Assembly (NCBI GenBank): GCA_028706585.1
Contig: JAQTVX010000010.1
Span: forward strand, 1 to 17,700
Source: Candidatus Krumholzibacteriia bacterium
GTDB taxonomy: Bacteria; Krumholzibacteriota; Krumholzibacteriia; Krumholzibacteriales; Krumholzibacteriaceae
DNA: 17,700 nt
Direction of reading: 5' to 3'
Below the pieces are notes generated by a model that saw only the letters and a program-made list of their open reading frames with translations, ran no database searches and was not told the origin of the DNA. The number at the start of each line of letters is the position of its first letter. Positions within the stretch are counted from its first letter, which is position 1. Both the position numbers and the translations under genes were made by a program. Of the stretch, positions 1-7,556 are shown piece by piece.

Positions 1-67
1 GTCAATGAAAACCTTTGTTCTCCTCGTCCGGTGTCTGCGCCCATTTGAATGCGGGGTCTCGGTCTGC

Positions 68-120
68 AGCTAGGAGATTGACCGTTTCTTTTCAATGTGT
101 TAGCTTAGTGTAGTTTTTTT
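68..120 (+). other. Imperfect hairpin followed by a T-run upstream of valS
   Basis: The arms AGCTA (68-72) and TAGCT (101-105) can pair, as can the inner arms ATTG (77-80) and CAAT (93-96) across a mostly mismatched internal loop. A run of seven T follows at 114-120. The stem is AT-rich and lies 8 bases from the T-run, so it is a poor intrinsic terminator. It could be the end of an upstream transcript or part of the valS leader. A possible -35 box, TTGACC (78-83), with a weak TAGCTT (101-106) 17 bases downstream overlaps the same stretch. Neither reading is firm. I see no T-box specifier structure or conserved T-box sequence. Confidence 0.2.
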
Positions 121-136
121 GCGGGCTAATCTGCAG

Positions 137-144
137 AAAGGGAG
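137..144 (+). promoter_or_regulatory. Ribosome binding site deciding the valS start
   Basis: AAAGGGAG lies 5 bases before TTG at 150 but 14 bases before the in-frame ATG at 159. Spacing therefore favours the TTG start, which adds three residues. The ATG remains possible. Confidence 0.5.
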
Positions 145-149
145 CGGTC

Positions 150-2840
150 TTGCCTGAGATGGAAAAGGCCTACAATCCGGCTGAAGTTGATAAAAAATGG
201 ATCGTGGCATGGCGGGAGCACGAGGTATTCAAGGCGAATGCGGACTCGAGCGGGCCGCCATTCACGATCATTCTCCCGCCTCCAAATATCACGGGATCGC
301 TCACCGTGGGGCATGCCCTGGGGACGACCGTGCAGGATCTCCTCTGCCGCTGGAAGAGGATGAGGGGGTTCAACGTGCTCTGGCTCGCCGGCATGGATCA
401 CGCTGGGATCGCGACTCAGAAAGTTGTCGAGCGCTCGCTCCTCGAGGGGGGAATCACGAAAGACGACCTCGGCCGCGAGAAGTTCCTCGAAGAGTGCTGG
501 AGATGGAAGGAGAAATACCACGATCGCATCGTGGAGCAGCTCGACCGTCTAGGCGCCTCGCTGGACTGGTCGCGGGAGACATTCACGCTCGATCCGGGCG
601 TTTCGCGCGCCGTTCGCGAGGTCTTCGTCCGGTTGCATCGGAAGGGGCTCATATACCGTGACCGCTACATCGTCAACTGGTGTCCCTCGTGCGGGACTGC
701 GATAAGCGACGAGGAGGTCGATTTCGTAGAGACGCACGGGAAGCTCTACTACGTCGCGTACCCGTTCGCAGAGGGCGTCGGCGAGATCGTGGTCGGAACG
801 ACGCGCCCGGAAACGATACTGGGAGACGTCGCCGTGGCGGTGAATCCCGGTGACGGGAGGACCAAGGCTCTCGAGGGGAAAATGCTGGCACTTCCGCTCG
901 TCGACCGCCAGATTCCGATAATCTTCGATGATGCGGTCGACCCCGCCTTCGGAACCGGATGCCTCAAGGTCACCCCCGCTCACGACGCCACGGATTTCGC
1001 AATCGGTCTCAAGCACTCTCTCGCTCCGGTGATTGTCATCGATCGAGAGGGTAAGATGAACGAGAATGCCGGGCGTTTCGCGGGGCTCGATAGGCGGGAG
1101 GCGAGGAAGCAGATTCTCTCCGCGCTCGAGGAGCAGGGGCTTCTGAGGAAGATCGAGGATTACGATCATTCGATCGGCCACCACGACCGATGCGGCACGG
1201 CGATCGAGCCGTACATCTCCAGACAGTGGTTCATGTGCATGAAGTCTCTCGCCGAACCGGCCATTGAGGTCGTGGAGCAGGGCGGAGTGACCTTCACGCC
1301 AGAGCGTTGGAGGAATATCTATCTCTCATGGATGGAGAACATCAGGGATTGGTGCATTTCGCGGCAGCTCTGGTGGGGACATCGCATTCCAGTGTGGTAC
1401 TGCGGCGACTGTGAGGAAACGGTCCTTGCGGTCGATGAACCGAAAAGCTGCCCCCGATGCGGAGGAGCGAAGCTCCGGCAAGACGATGACGTTCTGGATA
1501 CGTGGTTTTCGTCCTGGCTCTGGAGTTTCTCGCCGATGGGATGGCCCGAAGAAACAAAAGATCTCGAGCGTTTCCACCCGACGAGCGTTCTCGTTACGGG
1601 AGGGGACATCATATTTTTCTGGGTCGCACGCATGATCATGGCCGCGATCGAATTCCGGGGGGAGATTCCCTTTTCGTCTGTCTATCTCACAGGCATCGTT
1701 CGGGATACGAAGGGGCGGAAGATGAGCAAATCGCTCGGCAACTCGCCGGATCCGATCGATATCATCGACCGTTCCGGCGCTGATGCCATGCGGTTCACCC
1801 TCATGATGCTTTCTCCGCCGGGGCAGGACATCGTGTTTGAGGAATCGAAGGTCGATGTCGGCCGGCATTTCGCGAACAAGATATGGAACGCCGCGCGGCT
1901 CGTGCTGGGACAGGAATTCGACGTGGAGAAGGGCGGCGTGGAAACCGCTGGATCCGCGGCGGAGCTCCATCGGTCTGTCTTTGGCTCCGCGCCCGGCGGC
2001 GAGATCGAATTCGGATGGGAAGACTACTGGATCATCAGCCGCCTGGGGCGGCGCTCGAGGGATCTCGAAGGATTTATCGACACGTACCGTTTCGACGAGG
2101 CATCGCGTGCGCTGTACGATTTTCTATGGCATGAGTACTGCGATTGGTATCTCGAGCTCTCAAAGTCGGCCTCGCGCGGCGGCGGAGCCAGATCGCGAGG
2201 AACAACCATCGTGGCTCGCGCTGTTCTCGGCGCTTCGATGATGCTTCTCCACCCTATAATGCCATTCATAACGGAGGAGATCTGGAGCATGCTTGCGCCG
2301 TCGGGAGAGATGCTGGCGCACAGCCGATTTCCAGGCATTCCCGATCGGTATCTCGATGATAAACTGGAAGCGGACGTAGAGTTCTTCAAGGAGATCGTCA
2401 CTGCGATCCGGAATCTCCGCCAGAGCTTTAACATCCCACCGGGGAGGCTGGTGAACGTCGTCATCAATTGCGAAAACGGGCGCGGTCTGCCGGAGCGGCT
2501 CGAGCGCTTTGTGGGGCAAATCGAGCTTCTCGCGAAGGTGGACGGTCTCAAGGTCGCCGAAGGCGCGGCGAAACCTTCGGGATCGGTGGGTGCGGGCCTC
2601 GCGAACGTCGAGATATACATGATGCTCAGGGGTATCATCGACGTCGACGCGGAGAAGCGTCGTCTCGGCAAAGAGCTCGAGAAGCTGGGGCGCGAGTGCG
2701 AGAAGGTCGATGGGCGTCTCAGAGACCGTCGATTCATTGAAAAGGCGCCGCCTGATGTTGTGGAACAGGAGAGAAACCGTTACAATGAGATGTCCGACAA
2801 GAAACGGCGTATAGTCCGAATCCTGGAGGATCTTGGGTGA
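150..2840 (+). CDS. valS: Valine--tRNA ligase (ValRS)
   Basis: A cytoplasmic class I aminoacyl-tRNA synthetase that charges tRNA-Val with valine using ATP and edits mischarged threonine. At 896 aa it has the usual bacterial length. The signature PPPNITGSL is followed by TVGH (residues 52-55), the HIGH motif with Thr in place of the first His. The CP1 editing domain carries TTRPETILGD. Cys pairs at 178/181, 418/421 and 434/437 look like zinc knuckles. DTWFSSWLW and KMSKS (524-528) complete the catalytic core. An anticodon-binding domain follows, and the last 70 residues form the charged ValRS coiled coil. TTG at 150 is chosen from the AAAGGGAG ribosome site; ATG at 159 is the alternative. The gene overlaps the next by 4 bases (GTGA), which suggests translational coupling. 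It heads a six-gene run. Identity is certain; the start is moderately sure. Confidence 0.97.
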   Translation: MPEMEKAYNPAEVDKKWIVAWREHEVFKANADSSGPPFTIILPPPNITGSLTVGHALGTTVQDLLCRWKRMRGFNVLWLAGMDHAGIATQKVVERSLLEGGITKDDLGREKFLEECWRWKEKYHDRIVEQLDRLGASLDWSRETFTLDPGVSRAVREVFVRLHRKGLIYRDRYIVNWCPSCGTAISDEEVDFVETHGKLYYVAYPFAEGVGEIVVGTTRPETILGDVAVAVNPGDGRTKALEGKMLALPLVDRQIPIIFDDAVDPAFGTGCLKVTPAHDATDFAIGLKHSLAPVIVIDREGKMNENAGRFAGLDRREARKQILSALEEQGLLRKIEDYDHSIGHHDRCGTAIEPYISRQWFMCMKSLAEPAIEVVEQGGVTFTPERWRNIYLSWMENIRDWCISRQLWWGHRIPVWYCGDCEETVLAVDEPKSCPRCGGAKLRQDDDVLDTWFSSWLWSFSPMGWPEETKDLERFHPTSVLVTGGDIIFFWVARMIMAAIEFRGEIPFSSVYLTGIVRDTKGRKMSKSLGNSPDPIDIIDRSGADAMRFTLMMLSPPGQDIVFEESKVDVGRHFANKIWNAARLVLGQEFDVEKGGVETAGSAAELHRSVFGSAPGGEIEFGWEDYWIISRLGRRSRDLEGFIDTYRFDEASRALYDFLWHEYCDWYLELSKSASRGGGARSRGTTIVARAVLGASMMLLHPIMPFITEEIWSMLAPSGEMLAHSRFPGIPDRYLDDKLEADVEFFKEIVTAIRNLRQSFNIPPGRLVNVVINCENGRGLPERLERFVGQIELLAKVDGLKVAEGAAKPSGSVGAGLANVEIYMMLRGIIDVDAEKRRLGKELEKLGRECEKVDGRLRDRRFIEKAPPDVVEQERNRYNEMSDKKRRIVRILEDLG

Positions 2841-3826
2841 ACGACGATCACAAGGAAATCGGCGATATCTTCGATGAGAAGCCGGGAGAGAAGGCCGGAG
2901 AGACGGAAGCGATGAATCCGCTCGTGCCGGCGCAGAATCAGCTTGGCGAAGCGGCCAAGAGCGAAAACGAGAAGCCGCCGGGAGACAAGCCGTCCGACGA
3001 CAAGCCTGCGTTTCCCAAGGGAGAGGAAACGGTTGGGGAGATACTGCTGGCCGCACGCGAGCGCATGGGGCAGACGATCGAGTTCATGAGCCAGGAGACG
3101 AAGATACCCAAGCAGATGCTTCAGTACCTCGAAACCGACAACTATGAGGCTCTCCCCGCCAAGGTATACTCGAAGAGTTTTCTGCGCACGTACGCCCTGG
3201 CTCTTGATCTCGACGCGCAGTACGTGCTGAACAAGTACGAGGTTCAGACTGGCCAAACGCACAAGAGCAAGGGAGATCACTGGGAAATAGAATCCGAGGT
3301 AGTCGAAGAGAAGCTCCGCTCTCCGAATTTGCTGAAACGATACATGATTCCCGCGGCCATCATTGTGCTTCTCGTTGTTTTCATTGTCAAGTTCGCCGGA
3401 AGGAGAGAGGAAAAAACCGAGCCGCCGAAGCAGATCGATCTCAAGGAGGAGCTTCTTGAGGGGAAGTCCTCTCAGGCGGTTGAACCCGCGAAGCAGGTGC
3501 TCGAACCGGCCGAGGCGCAGGCCGCGGTCGAGCCGATGGAGCTCGGGATCATAGCGAATCCGACGGACAGCTGCTGGTTCGAGCTCGTCGCGATCTCGAT
3601 AGTGGAGCAGCAGCCCGAGACGACTATCAGTCGATTCACACTGCAGCCCGGACGTTCGAGAACCTTCGAGGCGACGGAGGAGTTCTTTTTCAGGAAGGTC
3701 GGCAACGCGGGCGGATTCGTGATGGAGCTGAACGGCTCCAAGCTCCCCACCCTCGGGAAAAGGGGGAGAGTCATCACCAACTACCGGATCACGCGTGAGA
3801 ACCTTCCAAAGGGAAAGAAAGACTAG
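2837..3826 (+). CDS. RodZ-like membrane protein with HTH and DUF4115 domains
   Basis: A predicted single-pass inner-membrane protein of 329 aa. Residues 1-60 are hydrophilic, Lys/Glu/Pro-rich and of low complexity. Residues 66-126 form an HTH_25/Xre-type helix-turn-helix with the family features GEILLAARE, LQYLETDNYEALP and SKSFLRTYA. Residues 169-187 are one hydrophobic segment. After a linker, residues 236-315 match the DUF4115 beta domain, with LQPGRSRTF and VGNAGGFVMELNG. This is the RodZ architecture; RodZ links MreB to the cell-wall elongation machinery in rod-shaped bacteria. The long extension before the HTH is unusual, since the HTH normally begins near the N-terminus. GTG at 2837 is preceded by GGAGG (2825-2829) at 7-base spacing and overlaps the valS stop. 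The family call is firm. A role in cell shape is inference, because no mre gene is visible and the HTH could instead bind DNA. Confidence 0.85.
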   Translation: MNDDHKEIGDIFDEKPGEKAGETEAMNPLVPAQNQLGEAAKSENEKPPGDKPSDDKPAFPKGEETVGEILLAARERMGQTIEFMSQETKIPKQMLQYLETDNYEALPAKVYSKSFLRTYALALDLDAQYVLNKYEVQTGQTHKSKGDHWEIESEVVEEKLRSPNLLKRYMIPAAIIVLLVVFIVKFAGRREEKTEPPKQIDLKEELLEGKSSQAVEPAKQVLEPAEAQAAVEPMELGIIANPTDSCWFELVAISIVEQQPETTISRFTLQPGRSRTFEATEEFFFRKVGNAGGFVMELNGSKLPTLGKRGRVITNYRITRENLPKGKKD

Positions 3827-3847
3827 CGGCTCGCGCGCGGGTACGCC

Positions 3848-5878
3848 ATGCCCCTCTTCAAGCTCACATCGCAGTACAAACCGACGGGCGACCAGCCCGA
3901 GGCTATCGAAAGTCTCGTGCGCAACATCAAGGAGGGGCGGAAATTCCAAACCCTTCTCGGCGTAACGGGCTCGGGAAAGACCTTCACGATCGCAAACGCG
4001 ATCGAACGCACGGGAATGAGCGCGCTCATCATCTCGCACAACAAGACGCTCGCCGCGCAGCTCTACGGCGAGATGAAGAGCCTCTTTCCGGAAAACGCTG
4101 TGGAGTACTTCATCAGCTACTACGACTACTACCAGCCGGAGGCCTTCATTCCATCGACCGACACTTACATCGAGAAGGATGCTTCGATCAACCAGGACAT
4201 CGATCGCCTCAGGCTGCACGCGACGGGCTCGCTCCTCACCAGGAACGACGTGATCGTTGTGGCGAGCGTTTCGTGCATCTACGGCCTGGGCTCTCCCGAG
4301 GAGTTCGGAAAGCTCAGCTTCACCGTGACGACTGGGGAGCACGCCGGCCGCGACGAGATTCTGCACCGCCTAGTCCAGATCCAATACTCGCGCAACGACG
4401 TTGATCTCGCTCGCGGGGTTTTCAGGGTCCGTGGGGACACGATCGAGCTCCGGCCGGCATACATGGAAGAGGCGATTCGGATCGAGCTTTTCGACGACGT
4501 CATCGACAGGATCAGCGTCATCCATCCGGTGACGGGGGAGACGATCCGCCGGGTCGATACCGCGGTGATATTCCCATCCTCGCACTTCGTGACGTCGGGG
4601 GAAAACCTCGAATGCGCGATCGATAGGATCGATTCCGAGCTCGTCGAAAGGCTCGCTGAGCTGAACGCTCAGGGGAAATATTTCGAGGCCAAGCGCCTCG
4701 AAACCAGAACGAGGTACGATCTCGAAATGCTCCGCGAGATGGGCTACTGCCCCGGCATCGAGAACTACTCGAGACACTTTTCCGACCGTCGCGCCGGGGA
4801 GCGTCCGGCGACGCTCCTGGATTATTTCCGCGGCGACTTTCTCGTCGTCATCGACGAGTCGCACGTGACGATTCCCCAGATGCGGGGCATGTACGAGGGG
4901 GATAGGAGCCGCAAGGCGACGCTCATCGAGCACGGATTCAGGCTCCCTTCGGCGCTGGATAACAGACCGCTCACGTACGATGAGTTCGAAGGCATCGTGC
5001 CGCGCGTGATCTTCGTTTCGGCGACGCCGGGGGACTTCGAGTTCGAACGCTCGGGTGGAGAGGTGGTCGAGCAGATCGTGCGTCCGACCGGGCTCGTCGA
5101 TCCGGTGAGCGAGGTGCGCCCGGTGAAGGGCCAGGTCGACGATCTGCTGAGCGAGATCAGGAAGCGCGTGGAGAGACGAGAGCGCGTGCTCGTCACCACG
5201 CTCACGAAGCGCATGGCGGAGGATCTCACCTCGTACCTGTCCGGTCTCGGCGTGCGAATCCGATACCTGCACAGCGATATACACGCTCTCGAGCGCATCG
5301 AGATACTCCGCGATCTGCGCTTCGGCGAGTTCGACGTCCTCGTGGGCATCAACTTGCTCCGCGAGGGGCTCGATCTCCCCGAGGTCTCGCTCGTCGCGGT
5401 GCTCGACGCTGACAAGGAGGGATTCCTCCGCTCGAGAACGTCGCTGATCCAGACCGCGGGCCGTGCCGCCAGGAATATCGAGGGAAAGGTCCTCTTTTAC
5501 GCGGACAACGTGACGGGCTCCATGGCCCGCGCCATAGAGGAGACGAATCGGCGCCGCGACAAGCAGCTCGAGTACAACCGCGAGCACGGGATCACGCCGC
5601 GTTCGATAGTGAAGTCGGTCGAGGAGGTTCTGCTATCGACTTCGGTCGCCGACGCCAGAAGGAGTCGCGAAAGGGATGAAGCGCTCGCCGCCGAGCTCTT
5701 CATCCCAGACGGTCGCGACGATCCGGAGCTTCTGAAGCGGCTCGAGGCCGAGATGTGGAAGGAAGCCGAGGCGATGCACTTCGAGAAGGCTGCGAGCATC
5801 AGGGACCGGATAGAGGAGATCAAGTTGAATTCGACAGGGAGGAACAAGGGTGGAAGAGCGAGAAAAAAGGCTGGGTGA
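3848..5878 (+). CDS. uvrB: UvrABC system protein B (excinuclease ABC subunit B)
   Basis: The damage-verifying helicase subunit of nucleotide excision repair. It is loaded by UvrA, opens DNA around a lesion and recruits UvrC for the incisions. It is 676 aa, normal for the family. It shows the N-terminal YKPTGDQPEAI motif, Walker A GVTGSGKT (38-45), the tyrosine-rich beta-hairpin YYDYYQPE (91-98), Walker B as DESH (336-339), then VSATPG and RPTGLVDP. The helicase C-terminal half has GINLLREGLDLPEV and QTAGRAARN. The UvrC-binding UVR motif lies near residues 626-660. ATG at 3848 is the only sensible start, 21 bases after the preceding stop, yet no clear Shine-Dalgarno sequence precedes it. Its 3' end overlaps nadC by 29 bases. 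Nothing in the sequence shows a LexA-type operator, and its place in a housekeeping run argues for constitutive expression. Confidence 0.98.
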   Translation: MPLFKLTSQYKPTGDQPEAIESLVRNIKEGRKFQTLLGVTGSGKTFTIANAIERTGMSALIISHNKTLAAQLYGEMKSLFPENAVEYFISYYDYYQPEAFIPSTDTYIEKDASINQDIDRLRLHATGSLLTRNDVIVVASVSCIYGLGSPEEFGKLSFTVTTGEHAGRDEILHRLVQIQYSRNDVDLARGVFRVRGDTIELRPAYMEEAIRIELFDDVIDRISVIHPVTGETIRRVDTAVIFPSSHFVTSGENLECAIDRIDSELVERLAELNAQGKYFEAKRLETRTRYDLEMLREMGYCPGIENYSRHFSDRRAGERPATLLDYFRGDFLVVIDESHVTIPQMRGMYEGDRSRKATLIEHGFRLPSALDNRPLTYDEFEGIVPRVIFVSATPGDFEFERSGGEVVEQIVRPTGLVDPVSEVRPVKGQVDDLLSEIRKRVERRERVLVTTLTKRMAEDLTSYLSGLGVRIRYLHSDIHALERIEILRDLRFGEFDVLVGINLLREGLDLPEVSLVAVLDADKEGFLRSRTSLIQTAGRAARNIEGKVLFYADNVTGSMARAIEETNRRRDKQLEYNREHGITPRSIVKSVEEVLLSTSVADARRSRERDEALAAELFIPDGRDDPELLKRLEAEMWKEAEAMHFEKAASIRDRIEEIKLNSTGRNKGGRARKKAG

Positions 5879-6704
5879 TCTCGTGAAAGCGGCGCTCTCC
5901 GAGGACGCGGCGAGAAAGGACGTGACGACTCGTCTTCTCGTGGACGCGTCGCGCCTCGGGGATGCGAGCGTCAGGGCGCGTGATATCGGGATCGTCTCGG
6001 GGCAGAATGCGGCTCTTGAGACGTTCAGGGCTCTCGATCCATCGATTGCCTATTCGGCGGCTGCGCCGGACGGCTCGCGTGTCCAGCGTGGCACCGTCGT
6101 GGCGCGAATCTACGGACATGTAAGGGCGATACTCTCGGCCGAGAGAACGGCGCTCAATTTTCTTCGACATCTGTCCGGGGTTGCGACGCTCACCGCTGCG
6201 TATGTTGCGAAGGTCAATGGGACGGGAGTCGTCGTCCTCGACACGCGAAAGACGACGCCGGGCCTGCGCGCCCTCGAGAAGGAGGCCGTTGTTCACGGCG
6301 GCGGCCGGAACCATCGCTCCGACCTCGCCGCCATGATTCTCGTCAAGGAGAACCACATCGCCACCGCCGGTGGTCTGGCCGCCGTGGTCGCGAAGCTGGG
6401 AGCCAAGCACATGGCGAGCGCCGAGATCGAGGTCGCGTCGCTGGAAGAGCTCCGCGCGCTCAGGGAAACGCCTCCGAAGCGGATCATGCTCGACAATTTT
6501 GAGCCGGTGGCCGTAGCCGAGGCCGTTGCAGAGATCAAGGGTTGGACGATGGCCCCCGAGATCGAGGTGTCCGGCGGCGTGAATCTCGAAAACGTCGCGT
6601 CATATGCGATGGCAGGCGTGGATTACATATCGATCGGCTCCCTCACGAGCGCGGCGCCGGCGCTCGACATGAGCCTCGATCTCGAAGGAATCGACCGCGG
6701 ATGA
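5850..6704 (+). CDS. nadC: Nicotinate-nucleotide pyrophosphorylase, carboxylating (quinolinate phosphoribosyltransferase)
   Basis: Converts quinolinate and PRPP to nicotinate mononucleotide, CO2 and pyrophosphate in de novo NAD synthesis. The 284 aa length is typical. Motifs in order: ERTALNFLRHLSGVAT (98-113), DTRKTTPGLR (131-140), HGGGRNHR (149-156), KENHI (166-170), AEIEV (191-195), MLDNF (213-217), EVSGGV (239-244) and SIGSLTSAAPALDMSL near the end. The last has Ser where LTHS normally has His. GTG at 5850 follows AGGGAGGA (5836-5843) at good spacing, placing the start inside the last 29 bases of uvrB. The stop overlaps the birA ATG (ATGA). No nadA or nadB is present in the window, so the quinolinate-making genes must lie elsewhere. 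Function is firm. Confidence 0.97.
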   Translation: MEEREKRLGDLVKAALSEDAARKDVTTRLLVDASRLGDASVRARDIGIVSGQNAALETFRALDPSIAYSAAAPDGSRVQRGTVVARIYGHVRAILSAERTALNFLRHLSGVATLTAAYVAKVNGTGVVVLDTRKTTPGLRALEKEAVVHGGGRNHRSDLAAMILVKENHIATAGGLAAVVAKLGAKHMASAEIEVASLEELRALRETPPKRIMLDNFEPVAVAEAVAEIKGWTMAPEIEVSGGVNLENVASYAMAGVDYISIGSLTSAAPALDMSLDLEGIDRG

Positions 6705-7513
6705 GAAGAAGAACCGATCGAGATGTCGCTTGCCCCGCTCAGGATCTTCATCCCGCGCGACTGCTCGGTATCTGCGGGACGAAGATTCTCGGCAGAAGAA
6801 TCGTTCTGTTCGATTCGGTCGAATCGACGAATGCGGCCGCGATGGCCGCGGTCGTCGCCGGCGCCGCCGAAGGCACGCTCTTCATCGCCGAGAGGCAAAC
6901 ACTCGGGAAGGGGAGAAAGGGGCGCAGCTGGTTCTCGGCGGAGGGCAAGAGCCTCACATTTTCGCTGATTCTGAGGCCCCCGAGGAAAGAGGAAGCGCTC
7001 ACGGCGATTCTGGCGCTGGCGGTCGTGCGCGCGCTCTGGAATTTCGTAGGGAGGTCCACCGTCAAATGGCCGAATGATGTATTCTTGAATGGCAGGAAGC
7101 TAGCCGGCATTCTAGCCGAATCGAGGGAAGGCGCCGTCGTCGTAGGACTCGGTCTCAACGTCAATGAGACGCCGGCGGATTTTCCCTCTGCGATCGCGGG
7201 AGAGGCGACCTCGATGCGCATAGCCGCCAAGAAGACGTTTGACCGCGCCCGCGTGCTCTGCCGGATACTCGAGATGTTCGAAGCGCTGTATGAGGAATTC
7301 CAACGAGGAGGGTTTGCTCCGCTTCGCAAGGACGTCGAGGACCGTCTTCTCTACATCGGCGAGCGCGTCTCGATCGAGAGCGGCGGGAATGTCTTCAAAG
7401 GAAACATGATCGGCATAACGGATGAGGGATATCTCCGCTTGGAGGCAGGCGGAACGGAGCGCGTTTTCTCTTCCGGCGACCTCACGCTTGTGGGAAAGAC
7501 GCGGCGTCGCTGA
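6701..7513 (+). CDS. birA: Biotin--[acetyl-CoA-carboxylase] ligase, monofunctional
   Basis: Activates biotin with ATP and attaches it to the lysine of biotin carboxyl carrier domains, as in acetyl-CoA carboxylase. The 270 aa protein has the BPL/LplA catalytic fold: ESTN (41-44), GKGRKGRSWFS (69-79, the biotinyl-AMP loop, usually GRGRxGR), KWPND (122-126), GRKLAGILAE (131-140, with the conserved Lys) and GLGLNVNE. A C-terminal SH3-like domain ends in GYLRLEAGG and SSGDLTLV. No winged-helix DNA-binding domain precedes the catalytic domain, so it should be an enzyme only and not a biotin repressor. The start is placed at ATG 6701, which overlaps the nadC stop (ATGA) and has AAGGA about 11 bases upstream. 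The frame is open further upstream into nadC, but that part is a shadow of nadC. The first 30 residues match nothing I recognise. Confidence 0.93.
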   Translation: MRRRTDRDVACPAQDLHPARLLGICGTKILGRRIVLFDSVESTNAAAMAAVVAGAAEGTLFIAERQTLGKGRKGRSWFSAEGKSLTFSLILRPPRKEEALTAILALAVVRALWNFVGRSTVKWPNDVFLNGRKLAGILAESREGAVVVGLGLNVNETPADFPSAIAGEATSMRIAAKKTFDRARVLCRILEMFEALYEEFQRGGFAPLRKDVEDRLLYIGERVSIESGGNVFKGNMIGITDEGYLRLEAGGTERVFSSGDLTLVGKTRRR

Positions 7514-7545
7514 AAAGCCGGGTGTTCGGCTGGGTACGTTTTTCT

Positions 7546-7550
7546 GGAGG
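7546..7550 (+). promoter_or_regulatory. Ribosome binding site deciding the coaX start
   Basis: GGAGG lies 6 bases before GTG 7557. It fixes the coaX start at the residues just before the conserved LALDRGN and excludes longer in-frame readings that run back into birA. Confidence 0.7.
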
Positions 7551-7556
7551 ATTGTC

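Noticed and set aside
5..73. Short open frame (22 codons, starting MKTFVLLVR) in the leader of valS
   Set aside because: It has no ribosome site that I can see, no Val-codon enrichment expected of a leader peptide and no recognisable product; frames this short occur by chance.
2780..4366. Long minus-strand open frame opposite the RodZ-like gene and uvrB (528 codons)
   Set aside because: It lies wholly opposite well-identified genes, its composition is Arg/Leu/His-rich as expected from the complement of GC-rich codons, and it matches no family. The same applies to the long antisense frames at 4370-5587, 9356-10498 and 13802-15055.
6542..6700. N-terminal extension of birA into nadC, possibly a DNA-binding domain
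   Set aside because: The translated extension shows no helix-turn-helix pattern and is the shadow of nadC coding sequence; ATG 6701 with an ATGA overlap is a far better start.
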